Positions 1-11,797 are shown, counted from the stretch's first letter. The stretch: DNA of 64,000 nt from Arcuatula senhousia (GCA_963971305.1 OZ020306.1:41871512-41935511); one strand, 5' to 3'. Notes: generated by a model from the letters alone, not told the origin. Translations and numbers: made by a program.

Positions 1-469
1 AGAGTTACGGCCCCTTAAAGGTGAAAAATAGTGTTTTAAGCCTATAGAATGAAAACTATTGCTGATAGAGAAAAGCTGTTGCTTGCTTAAATGTTCAGCT
101 CATATGGCTTTACAAAAGTCTCCATAGGGCCGAAGTTGTCAGATGACCCCTTATAGGCAAAAAATAGTGTTTTTAGCCTATAGAATGAAAACTATTGCAG
201 ATAGAGAAAAGCTGTTGCTTGCTTAAATGTTCAGCTCATTTAGCTCTACAAAAGTCTCCATAGGGTCGAAGTTGTCAGATGACCCCTTATAAAAGTTACG
301 GCCCCTTAGTGGCGAAAAATAGTGTTTTTGGCCTACAGAATGAAAACTATTGCTGATAGAGAAAAGCTGTTGCTTGCTTAAATGTTCAGCTCATTTAGCT
401 GTACAAAAGTCTTCATAGGGTTTACATCAAGACCAGGTTAGCGTTTCAGGCTCCTGGGAGCCTCTTGTT
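1..469 (+). repeat. Family A repeat, copy 1 (left end outside the window)
   Basis: The window opens inside a tandem array of about 136-155 bp units with phrases such as GAAAACTATTGC, GAGAAAAGCTGTTGCTTGC and AGATGACCCCTTATA. It closes with the family A 3' end: a degraded CAGGTTAGCG, the hairpin GGCTCCTGGGAGCC and the terminus CTCTTGTT. It lies in an intron of the KMT2 gene. Four more copies occur in the window. Confidence 0.85.
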
Positions 470-810
470 TTGGCCGGATCAAGCAGATTAACAGTTTTCT
501 CAGAAACTACTAATCATAACCATATATTGTATACAGCATCAGGGTGGGTCCCTTAACGTTGGATTTGATATCACGTCTGTTGCTCACCTACTTCCTGTTT
601 AACAATATCTAGCCAGTTTTGATTTGACAGATTTATCTACTTATAATACTTATTTATTAATGAATCAAAACTCAAACTAATACATGTTGAGGTAGCTTAA
701 CAGGTTGGCCACTGTAAACATATGCATTATATGGTAATTCAAATAACTATTATCTTTGTTCTCCATTTACTGTAATGGTAATAACTAAAATGGTGATTTG
801 TGTATTTTAG

Positions 811-940
811 ATCTAGCATTCATGGGCGTGGTTTGTACTGTAAGAGGAGGATTGATGCTGGTGAGATGATCATAGAATACTCAGGGGAGGTAATCAGGGC
901 CACACTGACAGACAAGAGGGAGAAATACTATGAGAGCAAG
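811..940 (+). CDS. KMT2A/B: KMT2 exon: SET-N
   Basis: The acceptor is TTTTAG at 805-810 and the donor GTATGA begins at 941. The first base completes a codon begun in the previous exon, which is outside the window. The 43 full codons encode the start of SET, including [22 protein letters not shown] and [10 protein letters not shown]. Confidence 0.93.
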
Positions 941-3900
941 GTATGACTAGAGTTAAAAAAATAAAAGATTCCCATATTTGGATAAATATTCACAAAAATA
1001 AATTTAGAAAATAGCCAGCATTTAGCATCATCTTATATGAAGAATCATGATGGTTATCCACTGCCAATTTAATCTTATGTATCAAAATAGAGAGCATTAT
1101 TTCTGTTGTTCTGTTGCTAGACTACATTTATATGCTTTTAAATTGTACATGTACAGTGAAACTTCTCTAAACCGGCCGCCACAGGGACCATATAAATTGG
1201 CCAGTTTAGAGGGGTGGCCGGTTTTGTGGGTGTCTCCTTAATGTCCATAAATGTTACAACCCATGATCAAAATATATTGATCTTATATTCACAAAGTATA
1301 TTCTATGTCTTATACCTTGCGAAATCTGTCTCAGTAACATTTAAAAATAAGGTTATGTTGACTTGTTTTATAGTTTTATTATTTTGATATTAAATTTGAT
1401 TTATAAAAGCTCAAAAAGTAAGTATTAAAAAATCAGAAAGTTTTAAAATATGGACAACACTTTTGGTTCATTTTGTAAGTTGGCAAAATACTTTATCAGT
1501 CTGACATAAATTAAAATGCATACATGTAACATATCCAGTTTTAAAATAATTTCAAAAAAACTATTTTTCAAACCATTAATTGTTTTCAGCTCATTAATTC
1601 CAATTTACATGATTAAATTGCCTATGAATATTTTGATCAGCTTGGACAGAAATATTTGAACAAACAAATTATGTCACAATAACTAACAAAGATGCAATTT
1701 TTAATTCAACAAATCCTTTTAATTACCATTCTAAACTAATTGTTTATATAATAATTAAAATTGACTTGTGCAGGGCTTCAAAATTCTTTAATTTGCTTTT
1801 ATAACTTGTGTGTTGGCAACTTTATTGCCTGTGGCATTGATTGCATGGCCAGTATTCAGGGGTTTAAATTACTTGATTATTGAAGGGAAAGTTTAAAAAA
1901 GGTGGCCGGTGTACGGTTTGGAGGGGTGGCCGGTATTGTGAGGAAAATTTACATAGAATTTTAATACAATTTTGCAGGGACTTTTTGAAATGGCCAGTTT
2001 AAAGGGGTGGCCAGTTTTCAGGGGGTCCGGTTTAGAGAAGTTTCACTGTATAGGTATTTTGCAATCAATTTGTTTATTTTTATTCTTTAAATGGCTACTG
2101 AAGATGTTTCTTTTGGTCTGTTTTGCTTCCTTCCATTTATAAATGAAGACATTGAACTTTGCTTATTAGTTAAAAAATTCTCAGCATTTTATGTCCCCAT
2201 GATGACATGTCGGGAGGGCATTAAGTTTTACTCATCTCCGTCTAACAAATTTCGGTCAAGCTTTTCTTAGGAACTGTACATGAGAATGATTTGAAACTTG
2301 GTAGAATAGTTCAGTATGACAAACTGTATGTCTTTAGCCACTTTCAGACCTGTCTGACCTTTACTTCCTGTTAGGGGTTGGGCCGATATGAAAGCTATGA
2401 AATTGGCTTGAAAATTTCTGTCAAGCTTTTCTTAAAAACTGTAACTGGGAATGATTTGAAACTTGGTAGGATGGTTCAGTATGACAATCTGTATGTCCTA
2501 AGCAGCTTCCAGGCCTGTGAGACTTCCACTTCTTGTTTGGGGCCTAGTGGGGGCATCTGTTTCCCATGGACACATTCCTTCTTTATTTCAAAGTCTATGA
2601 TAAAACCTTCTATATCTAAAAACTATTTTAGAATGATTTTTTTTCAGGGCATTGGATGTTACATGTTCAGAATTGACGACCAGGATGTAGTTGATGCCAC
2701 ACTTCACGGAAGTGCTGCTAGATTTATTAATCATTCATGTGATGTAAGTGTATTAAAGGGATAAAATCTAGCTTCATTGAAAATTGGCATGGCCCACCCT
2801 GTGGCTTTAAGTTTTGAGTACTTTATACTTTGGTAAATATGCATTTATACCCCCACTCGTAAGAGAGGGGGCTATATTGCAATTGAATTGTCCATCTGTG
2901 TGTCTGTTTATCTGTCCATCCGGTACAATATCATGGCATCTACTGAAGGGATTGATTTCAAATTTGGTAGACAGCTTAAGCATGATGGGATTTGTATTTC
3001 CCATACTCTCTAGTAAGTCGGTGATCTACTTCCTTTTTTTCATGCCGACTTAGACTTTTAAGGGTAAATAATGGAAAGATTTTCGTAACAGATTTTTCGG
3101 CTTCTACAGAAGGGATTAACTTCATATTTGGAAAACAGCTTAAGCATAATGACATGTATTGTGCCTCCCCTCTACTAACTGTTTTCTGAATGGTTGAGTG
3201 GGGGTATGATTATCATGTCTTAGTGCAACCCCTTGTTGCTTTTGTGTTACTAAAAATAAATGGCATAACTTTGTGGTGTTGTGAAAATAAACTTATTTGT
3301 ATCTGTGATATAAAAAAATACTTTGCCCTTTTGAGTATGATTTGTTTACCTGAGTGATAACTTATTTAGTTTAAACCAGTTAAAACAGGAATTGAACTCA
3401 ATTATTTTGTTATGATAATACATATGTATATGAATAAGATTTTTTGCTTTTGATAAAAGAATTTGTTTTTGTTGCAAAATTTTGATAATAAGTTGCTTGT
3501 ACGGTTTAAACAAAATCCTAATTTAATACTGAGAACCGATATCTAAATGAATCACACTTTACATCAAGGGTTATTTTTAACTAAGTATTGCCATCAGGCA
3601 AAATTGTGTAAAGTTTTACTTAGGTTAATCTTAGCATGTCCATCATAAATGTTGTTGTTTTTAAATTGTTGTTTATATTGTAGGTTGTGTCGGGTACACT
3701 TATTCCACATCTCATTATCTTCCATTATTTTATTCTTTTATTTTTCAGCCCAACTGTTATTCCAAAGTAATCCAGGTCGAAGGAAAGAAACACATTGTGA
3801 TCTTTGCAATGAGACAGTGAGTACTTCAAACTAAATTGTATCTTAAAGTAAAAATTTTGCATGAATCTGCAATACCTTATAACAGGAAATTTTCGTGAGG

Positions 3901-5623
3901 TTCTAATTTTCACTTTATTCGCAAAGTCCGAGGAAGTGCTAAAATTAAAAATCACTAAATATTATATGCTATGTATTGTACACACTCTAGATTCTGTAAG
4001 TGCGAAAAACTAAGACTGCTAAATTTAAACATACAAATTGTGAAATTTGCAACTTTTCCAACTATACAGTATAAATTTTGTATCTGAAGAACTAGAAAAA
4101 TGAAAAACCTTCAAAAAAGACTGAAGAATTATGCAAATATTATTTGTTCACTGTTTGTAATGGTTAAGATCAGTAAGAGAGTCCTGGAAATAAGTAAAAC
4201 TTTGAAAAGTGAAAAAGAAGATATTTGGAGTATATATTCACAACACAAATTGCATTAAAAATATGAAAATAAAACAAAGCAAAGAAATGACACCTTGAAT
4301 TGCTGTTCTTCATCCTGTAGATACAGGCCTTTTTCAATCTAGGTAAAAAGTTTTTAGATGTAGACTGTTTAGGGTTTTTAGCTCACCTGACCCTAAGGGT
4401 CATGTGAGCTATTGTCATCGTTAAGCGTCCGTCGTCCGTCCGTCGTCCGTCGTCCGTCCGTTAACTTTTCTTCAAAGATCTTCTTCTCTGAAACCACTGA
4501 AGGGATTGCATTGATACTTGGTATACATGATCTTTAGGATGTCCCCTACCAAGTTTGTGAATTATATACATGTCGACCAACCAAGATGGCCGCCGTTGCT
4601 AAAAATAGAACAGGGGGGTCAGACCATTGTTTTTGGCTTATAACTCAAAAAGTATAAGAGATAGAGAAAATCCGAAGCAACCTTCCTTGTTCAGCATCAA
4701 AAGCTCTACAAATCTCTCCATTTAGTCGAAGTTGTGAAACAACTCCTTATAGGAGTTATTGCCCTTTAATCATCAAATGTGACCATTTTTGCAGTTTTTG
4801 GACAATATCTTGAAAACCGTTAGAGCTAGAGGAAAAGTTAGCATTGCAGAATTGTTTAGCTCATTGAGATCTACAAAAATGATTTCAGGGTCTAAATTGT
4901 CAGATCAGCCGTTTAAGAGTTATTCCCCTTTAACTGTTTTTTTTCCATTAATTTACACTGATTTTCAAAAATCTTCTTCTCTTAAACCACTGAAGGGATT
5001 GCATTGATACTTGGTATACATGATCTTTAGGATGTCCTCTACCAAGATTGTGAATTATATACATGTCAACCAACCAACATGGCCGCCGTTGCTAAAAATA
5101 GAACAGGGGGGTCAAACCATTGTTTTTGGCTTATAACTCAAAAAGTATAAGAGATAAAGAAAATCGGAAGCAAATTTTTTTGTTCAGCATCAAAAGGTCC
5201 TTACAGTAGTTATTGCCCTTTGACTGTTTTTTCTATTAATTTAAACTGATTTCCAAAAATCTTCTCTGAAGCCACTGAAAGGATTGTTTTGCAACTTTGT
5301 TTACTTGAAAGTTTGTGAAATTTATTCAAACTTTGGCATAAGAGATCAGGTGAGCGATTCAGGCTCCTGGGAGCCTCTAGTTTTATGATGGAAGGACAGC
5401 TAATAAACTAAAACTGAGGAATTACTGAAGTGTTGTAGAAATATATGATTATTATAAGCTGCTAAGTAAACCCTTTATACTTCAAAATTATAATTTATTT
5501 TTATTTGTTTTTTTCAGGATCTTTAAGGGAGAGGAACTGACATATGATTACAAATTTCCAATTGAAGAGGTTAAGATTCCATGCACCTGTGGTTCCAGGA
5601 AGTGTCGAAAATATCTCAACTAA
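811..5623 (+). CDS. KMT2A/B: Histone-lysine N-methyltransferase 2A/2B-like (MLL/trithorax), 3' end: SET and post-SET
   Basis: These are the last four coding exons (811-940, 2648-2743, 3749-3816, 5518-5623) of an H3K4 methyltransferase that acts in the nuclear COMPASS-like complex. Joined, they give 132 codons in frame to a TAA stop. Visible SET features are [37 protein letters not shown], the catalytic-core [27 protein letters not shown] and a post-SET CxCxxxxC (CTCGSRKC) ending in [24 protein letters not shown] and the [11 protein letters not shown] stretch fit KMT2A/B and fly Trx better than KMT2C/D or SETD1. Intron phases are 2, 0, 0, 2 in order, all GT-AG. The N-terminal bulk (PHD, bromo and FYR regions in this family) must lie left of the window. 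The introns are full of repeats, but the coding sequence shows no break. Confidence 0.95.
1154..2048. mobile_element. Mariner-like non-autonomous element (MITE) with 24-bp inverted ends
   Basis: The arms at 1152-1175 and 2027-2050 are perfect reverse complements. The element begins CAGTGAAACTTCTC and ends GAAGTTTCACTG, flanked by TA on both sides. TA duplication plus CAGTG... ends fits Tc1/mariner. The interior repeats GGCCGGTTT/GGCCAGTTT phrases near both ends and has no transposase reading frame. It lies in the intron between the first two KMT2 exons seen here. Confidence 0.88.
2191..2585 (+). repeat. Family B repeat, copy 1
   Basis: It starts with the hairpin-like ATGTCCCCATGATGACATGT...GGGCAT. 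It then has two internal units of the form TTTGAAACTTGGTAG...GGTTCAGTATGACAA, about 180 bp apart, and ends with GGGGGCATCTG...CCCATGGACACATTC. A second copy is at 20968-21215. This copy stops about 60 bases before the next KMT2 exon. Confidence 0.75.
2648..2743 (+). CDS. KMT2A/B: KMT2 exon: SET core with NHSC motif
   Basis: Thirty-two codons, phase 0 at both ends, between TTTTTTTTCAG and GTAAGTG. It encodes [18 protein letters not shown] and ends in ARFINHSCD. The NHSC residues form part of the S-adenosylmethionine-binding core of SET domains. Confidence 0.95.
2847..3237 (+). repeat. Family E repeat with 12-bp subterminal inverted repeat
   Basis: The 5' arm ATACCCCCACTC (2847-2858) folds on GAGAGGGGG to form a terminal hairpin. 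Its exact complement GAGTGGGGGTAT sits at 3196-3207, followed by a 30-base tail ending CTTGTT. The inside carries ACTGAAGGGATTGATTTC and AAATTTGGTAGACAGCTTAA, repeated in diverged form about 180 bases later. There is no coding potential. Confidence 0.75.
3656..3726 (+). repeat. Family V repeat fragment beside a KMT2 splice acceptor
   Basis: The segment GTAGGTTGTGTCG...TACACTTATTCCACATC, followed by TCATTATCTTC, matches other copies near 13735-13870, 36640-36785 and 42040-42190, and an inverted copy near 29335-29440. Here it ends about 22 bases before the acceptor of the exon at 3749. Confidence 0.65.
3749..3816 (+). CDS. KMT2A/B: KMT2 exon: SET-C
   Basis: It starts after TTTTTCAG and encodes [20 protein letters not shown] then MR, with two bases of a split Gln codon before donor GTGAGTAC. 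It continues the NHSC..PNC motif from the previous exon. Confidence 0.94.
4380..5382 (+). repeat. Family A repeat, copy 2, full length
   Basis: The 5' hairpin is AGCTCACCTGACCC...GGGTCATGTGAGCT, then a CCGTC-rich tract (4425-4460). Internal repeats of about 500 bp each start TCTTCTCTGAAACCACTGAA. The 3' end is CAGGTGAGCGATTC, the hairpin GGCTCCTGGGAGCC and the terminus CTCTAGTT. It lies in the last KMT2 intron. No clear target duplication is seen. Confidence 0.85.
5518..5623 (+). CDS. KMT2A/B: KMT2 last exon: SET-C and post-SET, stop codon
   Basis: The acceptor is TTTTTTTCAG, and the first G completes the split Gln codon. It encodes [17 protein letters not shown], then [13 protein letters not shown] and TAA at 5621-5623. 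The YDYKFP segment and the Zn-binding post-SET cysteines are intact. Confidence 0.95.
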
Positions 5624-7145
5624 AACTCTTATTTCAAATTACACAAAAAACCGAAGCCTACAAACTATAAACTATCATGAAACTTTCTTTAATTATTATT
5701 TTGAAATCAGTGTTCTGGAATATTAAGCTTTATGTGTCTTGCAATGTGCTATTTTTGTGTAGTTTTCTTTCTTCTTTTTTTTTACTCTATTTGAAGTTAA
5801 AATTTAAGAAAAGTTTTTAATCCCTAAAGTATATTAAAAATGCCATATCTTGATGTCTTAAAACTTTGCTTAAAGGTAGCTACATGTATATGAAATATGA
5901 TATTTTTGAAATATGATGATTTCTTTTTTATAATAAGACCCTTTGTCAATTTGATCTAATTTAAAAACCTTTCTTTATATGTGATTGTGGATGTACATTT
6001 GAAATATTATTTATTTGTGCAGAGTAAATTTATCTTGATGTGTTCATTTTGTTGATATTAAGTAATTTTTAAGTTAAAATTCAATATACTTTACATTGCC
6101 CATGCTTTGCCTAGGATGCAATTTTGAAAGACAGGGAATGACATTAAAGGTTGCCCAAATGTCCAAGACAAATTAAATTGACATGTGGGCAAGTCAAACT
6201 CCATTTTCCATCGACAAGAAACAGAAAACCATATTTTTTTAGATATAGTCTCTCCACATTTCTGTATGATTTAGATGTGTTATCTAATTTATTTTCTCAT
6301 GTTTTTTTTTTTAATTTGTTTAATTTTGATGTAGCTGTGGTTTAAGCTGTTAGTTATTTCCATCAGGGCATATTATAGTTGTTTGTTATTATTGTAGATT
6401 CCTATGCAAATATTGTTTCAAATAGGTTGTATATATATTTGTGATCAATTTTACTAACAAATTTTCTCTTCTGTTATTTTTTTAGGAGACTTTGATTCAT
6501 TTCTTTATTTTTTGTTCCTTAATAACTTGCATAGAAAGATTTATAAGAGTTGGTTCTAGAATTAGAAATGTTTGGGGCCATTTTTTTCACTACCAAATCA
6601 ATTAAAGGTTAATTTGATATTTTCCTATTGATTTTTCAGGGGAAAAAACATCCCTAAAAGTGAGTCTGATTATTATAAATACCACCATGTATGATAATTG
6701 ACACAAGTTTATCCTGACCCCCCTCACATTTAATTTTGGAACAACTTCAACTTCATGTGAAAAAAATAAGCATGCAATGATGTTTTTAAATTTTTGTCCT
6801 TTTAATTCTGCATGTCTGACATTTGTAAGGGAACAGTCACAATTTTCTTTATTTTGATGATAATTGAAGTTTGATCAACTTTATTATTATGAATTGTTAA
6901 TATTTTGTTTGTCATGATAGCAAGAGGAAACTATGATTATGAATTTTTATGTTAGAATTTCTCATTATTAATACACTATAAATGATCAAAAGATTTATAC
7001 ATTGTTAATCATTTTATACATTTATCATATATTTATTTGTTGTAAATAGTTTTATATATTTTTGTGTTTAAATAACTATGAACAATAAACTCAATTTTCA
7101 TTAGTGATTGCTAAAGTGAAATAAATACTATATCAATTGTTCAAA
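5624..7145 (+). other. KMT2 3' UTR with poly(A) signals
   Basis: AT-rich, repeat-free sequence follows the stop codon. AATAAA hexamers lie at 7084-7089 and 7120-7125, and a cleavage site just beyond them is plausible. The whole stretch lacks recognisable protein homology. The UTR end is inferred from the hexamers only. Confidence 0.6.
7084..7125 (+). terminator. Polyadenylation signals for KMT2
   Basis: Two AATAAA hexamers 36 bases apart (7084-7089, 7120-7125), about 1.5 kb after the stop codon and before the next repeat. This is a typical signal for the end of a long AT-rich 3' UTR. Confidence 0.5.
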
Positions 7146-7351
7146 TAGAATTATCAATCTCCTGGCATTCTGTGAAAGTATATACATTTTTGGGCATTAA
7201 TTTTCATGGATTTTATTTTTCTCCTCTACACTAAAAGTGGCTGGCATCTCTTTCGCTGACACAAGAAGTGAGTGAGGGATTATGTTTTATCCTTCATTTG
7301 GTTTAAAACATTTCTGTCAAAGGTTTCAAGACAACTACATGCGATATTCAT

Positions 7352-8240
7352 TAGCTCACCTGGCCGAACATCATGTGAACTTATGCCATCACTATGCGTC
7401 CGTTGTCTTTGGTCGTCGTCTGTAAACAATTTAGAAAATCTTCTTATCTGAAACTACTGAACCAATTTGACTGAAACTTGATAGGAATGATACATGACAT
7501 GTTCAGTTGGCTACAAATGATCCTCATTTTAAATTGATTCGATTAAAAACATGGTCACTGTTGCTAAAAATAGAACGGGGTGGGGGTGGGTTAAAACAGC
7601 AGTTTTTTGCAAATACCTCAAAAACAGTGACAGATATTAAAATTTTGATATAGGATAAAAGTAATCAGCATGTCAAAATCTATCTACTCAGAAATTTTGA
7701 AGAAATTATTCCAACAAACCTTGTTGGAGTTATTGCCCCTTTTCTTATTTTTTTCTGCTTTTTGCACTTATTATGTCTTGTATCTCAAGAACTACATAAG
7801 ATATTGAAGTAATTTTAATTGCAAATTGTTCAGCTAAGTAAGCTCTACAAAATTGTCCATTATGTCGAAATTGTCAGATGACCCCTTATAGGAGTTATGG
7901 CCCCTTAAACGCCAAAAATAATGGTTTTAGCCTTATAGATTGTGAACTATAGAAGATAAAGAAAAGGTTTTGCTTGCTTAAATGTTCAGCTAATTGAGAT
8001 CTACAAAATTGTCCATTATGCCTAAATTTTCAGATGACCCTTAAAGGAGTTCTGGTCCGTTAAATGACAAAAAAGTAGATTGTACGTGATATTTAGATTG
8101 TGTTTCATACAAGAGTGTGCCACCCATTTGCTTGCTTAAATGCTTAGCTTAATAGAGATTTCCAATGGTTTCATGTGTTGGCAAAACATTAAGACATTGA
8201 AACCAGGTGAGCGATTCAGGCTCCTGGGAGCCTCTTGTTT
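7352..8240 (+). repeat. Family A repeat, copy 3, flanked by a 9-bp direct repeat
   Basis: It runs from TAGCTCACCTGG to CAGGTGAGCGATTC, GGCTCCTGGGAGCC and CTCTTGTTT. Exactly at its edges lies GATATTCAT on both sides (7343-7351 and 8241-8249). Inside are a diverged GAAACTTGATAGG core and three to four units with GACCCCTTATAGGAG phrases. Confidence 0.85.
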
Positions 8241-8249
8241 GATATTCAT

Positions 8250-8708
8250 GAAGCTTCATTCTATAGTTATATATGGTGTAGTCCATTTGTCTGTATGTCT
8301 GTCACAAATTCATATTTACCTTCATGTTTAAGTGACTTTTCCATTTGTTAGGGGGAACTGGGTGGGTGAGTGGCCTAAGGTGCTGGTTTAAATACCACAC
8401 TATTGTTCACTAGTCAATTACCTATGCAAGAAGTGGATTGAGTAAATTATAATTTACAAAATATCAGATGCCAACCTGCATGTTATAGATTTTATTACTT
8501 ACCTACACAAGGTTGGTAGTCTAACTCTGTATGGCACAGTATTAAACTATTAAACAAATATAATGTTTTCAGAAGGACATCATTACATGTACTTGCTTGC
8601 ATAAAATTGAACTTTTATTAGCAAAGCTACTCTAAATGTTTTAATACAGGTTCACTCTTTTAGTCAATTCATCTTAGATGAAACCCTGGTTTTGGTTAAA
8701 CAACTAAC
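8250..8708. other. Intergenic stretch, nothing recognised
   Basis: AT-rich sequence without a credible gene. A weak tRNA-like string (GTGAGTGGCCTAAGG...GGTTTAAATACC, about 8363-8395) is present but does not fold into a full cloverleaf. Confidence 0.4.
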
Positions 8709-8858
8709 AGGGGCGGTTCCAGATGTCTGTGAAAAAAGGGGGGGTAATAAGAAATGAAAATTTGAAGTTGCTTGGTCAATTTTATACAGAAAAAAATTAA
8801 CCTGGCCGGGGGGGGGGGGGGGGGGGCATATGCCAACCGCACCCCTCTGAATCCGCCG
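8709..8858. repeat. Short inverted-end repeat with a 19-G run
   Basis: The left end AGGGGCGGTTCCAG and right end CTCTGAATCCGCC are imperfect inverted copies. In between is a homopolymer of 19 G (8808-8826). A similar element seems to occur at 51595-51745 (GTGGCGGATCCTGAAATTTT...). Confidence 0.45.
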
Positions 8859-9114
8859 CAGATTAAATCCCAAAGATAGAATGACCATTTCTTGCATGAA
8901 ATCCTTGGTTGTGCCTGGTTTTGGTTGGACTAAGAAATTAAAGAAAGGCCACAAAAGCATCTCATGTTATAGATTTTTTTAAAGAATGATATGTCCTAGG
9001 TTGATTAAACCACATTATTGCAGCTGCATACTCATTATTTGACCTTAACATAAAATTTGTTGGAAAGAACCAAGAAATTTCATGGTCTTTTAGCACCATC
9101 TCAAGGTTCTTTAC

Positions 9115-9965
9115 GGCACCATGTATTTTACAGAGTGGAGTCTTGGAGTGGAGTTGAAGAGTGGAGTCTGGAGTTTGGAGTTTAGAGTGAAAAATTATTT
9201 AAATTTGACACAGCTGTGCTATAAATATTTGTCATATATGCTGATTGGTTATAAACCTAGATCAGCTACAGCACCATTGGCAGGAATGTTTAGAGTTTTA
9301 AAACAAAAGAGTTTTATTCATAAAGTAAGATTTATGACCTATGAACCACATATGGTTTAAATAACTGCAGTCACAGACATTAAACTTCACAATAAAGCTA
9401 TTTACAGGTCATTGCCCTGTACAACCTGTCTTTAATGCATTGCTATTTTAAAACATGATCAAGCAATTGGAATCTTCTCAGTCAACATGCATTTACTATA
9501 ACTCAAGATATAATAGGACAAACAAGCACTTTTTATTACATAATTTTAATTTTTCTTGTTAAAAAATGGAGCCATGTCTAACTTCTTTTTTATCAGTCAT
9601 CTTCACATTGTCAAAAAAGAATGCAAATGACCAAGATCAAGTTTATGGATAACTGGACATGCCATTAACTTTAATTAACTTTATGAAGTAATTCATTTCT
9701 GGCTTATAAAATCTATCAAGAATGAAAATGAATTAATGCTGATAGAATTGATAACATTTAGGCACAGAAACACAAACCTGTAACTCTTTTAATAATCTGG
9801 CTCACAGACCATGATTAAATTACCAAATTGAATAAAACAGAAATATATAAAATTTCTAAATATTGTTTTAAATTAACATGATTATTAAGAGTGGAGAATA
9901 ATTATTATTTAACTCCAGACTCCAAACTCCACTCCAAGACTCCACTCTGTAAAATACATGGTGCC
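9115..9965. mobile_element. Mutator-like non-autonomous element, 41-bp inverted ends, 9-bp target duplication
   Basis: Left and right ends (9115-9155 and 9925-9965) are perfect 41-bp reverse complements starting GGCACCATGTATTTTACAGA. The 9-base word GTTCTTTAC lies immediately outside each end (9106-9114, 9966-9974). The end is built from GGAGT motifs. There is no transposase frame. A 9-bp duplication is typical of Mutator-like elements, so the class is inferred from that. Confidence 0.88.
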
Positions 9966-9974
9966 GTTCTTTAC

Positions 9975-11797
9975 CATTGACCTTGACCTTCATACAAAAT
10001 TTGGTCAGTATGAGCATGGCCACAGAAATTTCAGTTTGTTCAATTTTTGGGTACTTTTATACATTGTGTCTTAAGAAATATTTGCAGGTGAACAGAAATC
10101 ACTGCAATGTTTTATATTCAATGATAATTGCATTTTTGAAAATTAAAGAATTATACATCAAACTCAATTCCATGGGTGAAATGAATCTTCATTCTTGGTG
10201 TGTAGGTTTCTTGAAGACAGGAACATTTTAACATTTTAAAAGGTGTTTATTTAATGTTCCTGCATCAGACAACAACAGCAAAACGATCAGCCGTTGCTTC
10301 TGTTTCAATTTCGTCGAGATTTATGTTCTTTGTAACCTTTCAGTGTACGGAAACCGTGGTATGTGAACTAGACCTTGAACCTTTTGCGGTTTTATAGATG
10401 TAATCGAATTTAAATTGATATGTGCACTCTTCTGGTAAAATGAATGCTTAGACATTTCTCTGCATAACTTATACTTTCTGTAAACTAGATTTATCCAGAA
10501 AAGCTTGCTTTTTATGGTAAAATCGAAAACACGTGGTCTTTTAAAAGCATTTAAAAGTTAGGGGCCAAAGTTGTGGGTGTATGTGATTAAGTGCCATCCG
10601 AAACAAGCGGGGTTTTCCGTTTTATTGTGTGTGCCTCGATATGAATCATTGATTTAAGTACTAATCTATTAATAGAAAAGTCAGCTGATGAAGCCTCGTT
10701 GAAATCATTTATTGTTAAGAATATCACTTGCCTCTGTGGTCTGAAAACCTTCTAAGGTAAGCTTATTTTCATCAAATTGTATTTTTCATTTGTGTGAGAA
10801 TTTATTTACTTAATCCTTAAATTTGTTTACCACGAGTTCTTTATTTAGGTCATAAACTCTAGGTAACCCCCTTTTGTTTACTTTTAAGTGCAAATTTTTG
10901 GTTGTATTCTCGAACCATGTGCTCGATCAAATATTTTTCTACGTTTTATACTTTTAAAACAATTTGCAACATATTTATTCTATTTTTCTTTGTTTTATAT
11001 TATACTTCCTCTAATAAAATCGATATTCGATACATCATTTATTCCCAAGTTTATATGCTTTGATATTATTCTTTCAAATCAATAGAAATTATGTAATAAA
11101 ATCAATTTCATTCAATGAATCTTATATCCAATATTCAGATCGATGCGAAATAATGTGACTTGGACAACAAAGGGAGTGTGCAATCATGTTATCGAATGAC
11201 AAAAGATGATCTAGGTTAATATATATGATACTTGTTTGTTTTCTTACAAAAATGGGTTAAGGTTACAAAAAGATTTATTTAAAGACGGGGTTTAAGTATT
11301 GTAACCAATCCATGATTATTCTGCTCTCGTATATGTTGTATATTCCTTATCAGAGTTAATATCTATTCCAAGAAATTGTGGACTTCTGTAAAGAGAAAAC
11401 TACTATGAATAATGCCACTTTTTGAAAATGAAACTTTGTTATATTTCAATGACTTATTTTTATATCCGACCGACATTTTTTTTTGTAAAATGACAAATAA
11501 TTTAAAAATAGAAATTCTGTTGATACTGAATGCTAAAAAAAAACACCTCATGAAACTATAATACTAAAATTTTAACAGAAAAGTATGAGAAGGACATGGC
11601 CTTTGTTGTCCATCCTGGATAAAGAAACATTAAGCTTTATGGTAATGTGAATCCCTCTCCGGCTTGAAGCTTTAAGCGCCACAATTAAGCCTACTCTTAT
11701 CAAAATCTGCAAAAGGGTCTGTAACATGCATGTGGTGTTTCATTCCCAATACACGGTGACTGGACAACCTTGTTCATCCCTCCTCGAAAATGGTGTG
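9975..11797. other. Intergenic stretch, nothing recognised
   Basis: No gene or repeat could be assigned. A possible splice donor CTAAGGTAAGCTT occurs near 10750, after a mixed-composition stretch (10250-10750). It could be a non-coding first exon but there is no supporting evidence. Confidence 0.3.

Noticed and set aside
811..5623. Assignment to KMT2C/D, SETD1 or EZH-type SET genes
   Set aside because: [26 protein letters not shown] and [19 protein letters not shown] fit KMT2A/B/Trx. KMT2C/D have different segments at these positions and EZH lacks this post-SET end.
8345..8410. tRNA-like string near GTGAGTGGCCTAAGG
   Set aside because: No acceptor or anticodon stem could be paired. Resemblance is limited to a D-arm-like segment.
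8664..8960. Minus-strand frame with a proline run
   Set aside because: The proline run is the 19-G homopolymer, and the rest is repeat and intergenic sequence.
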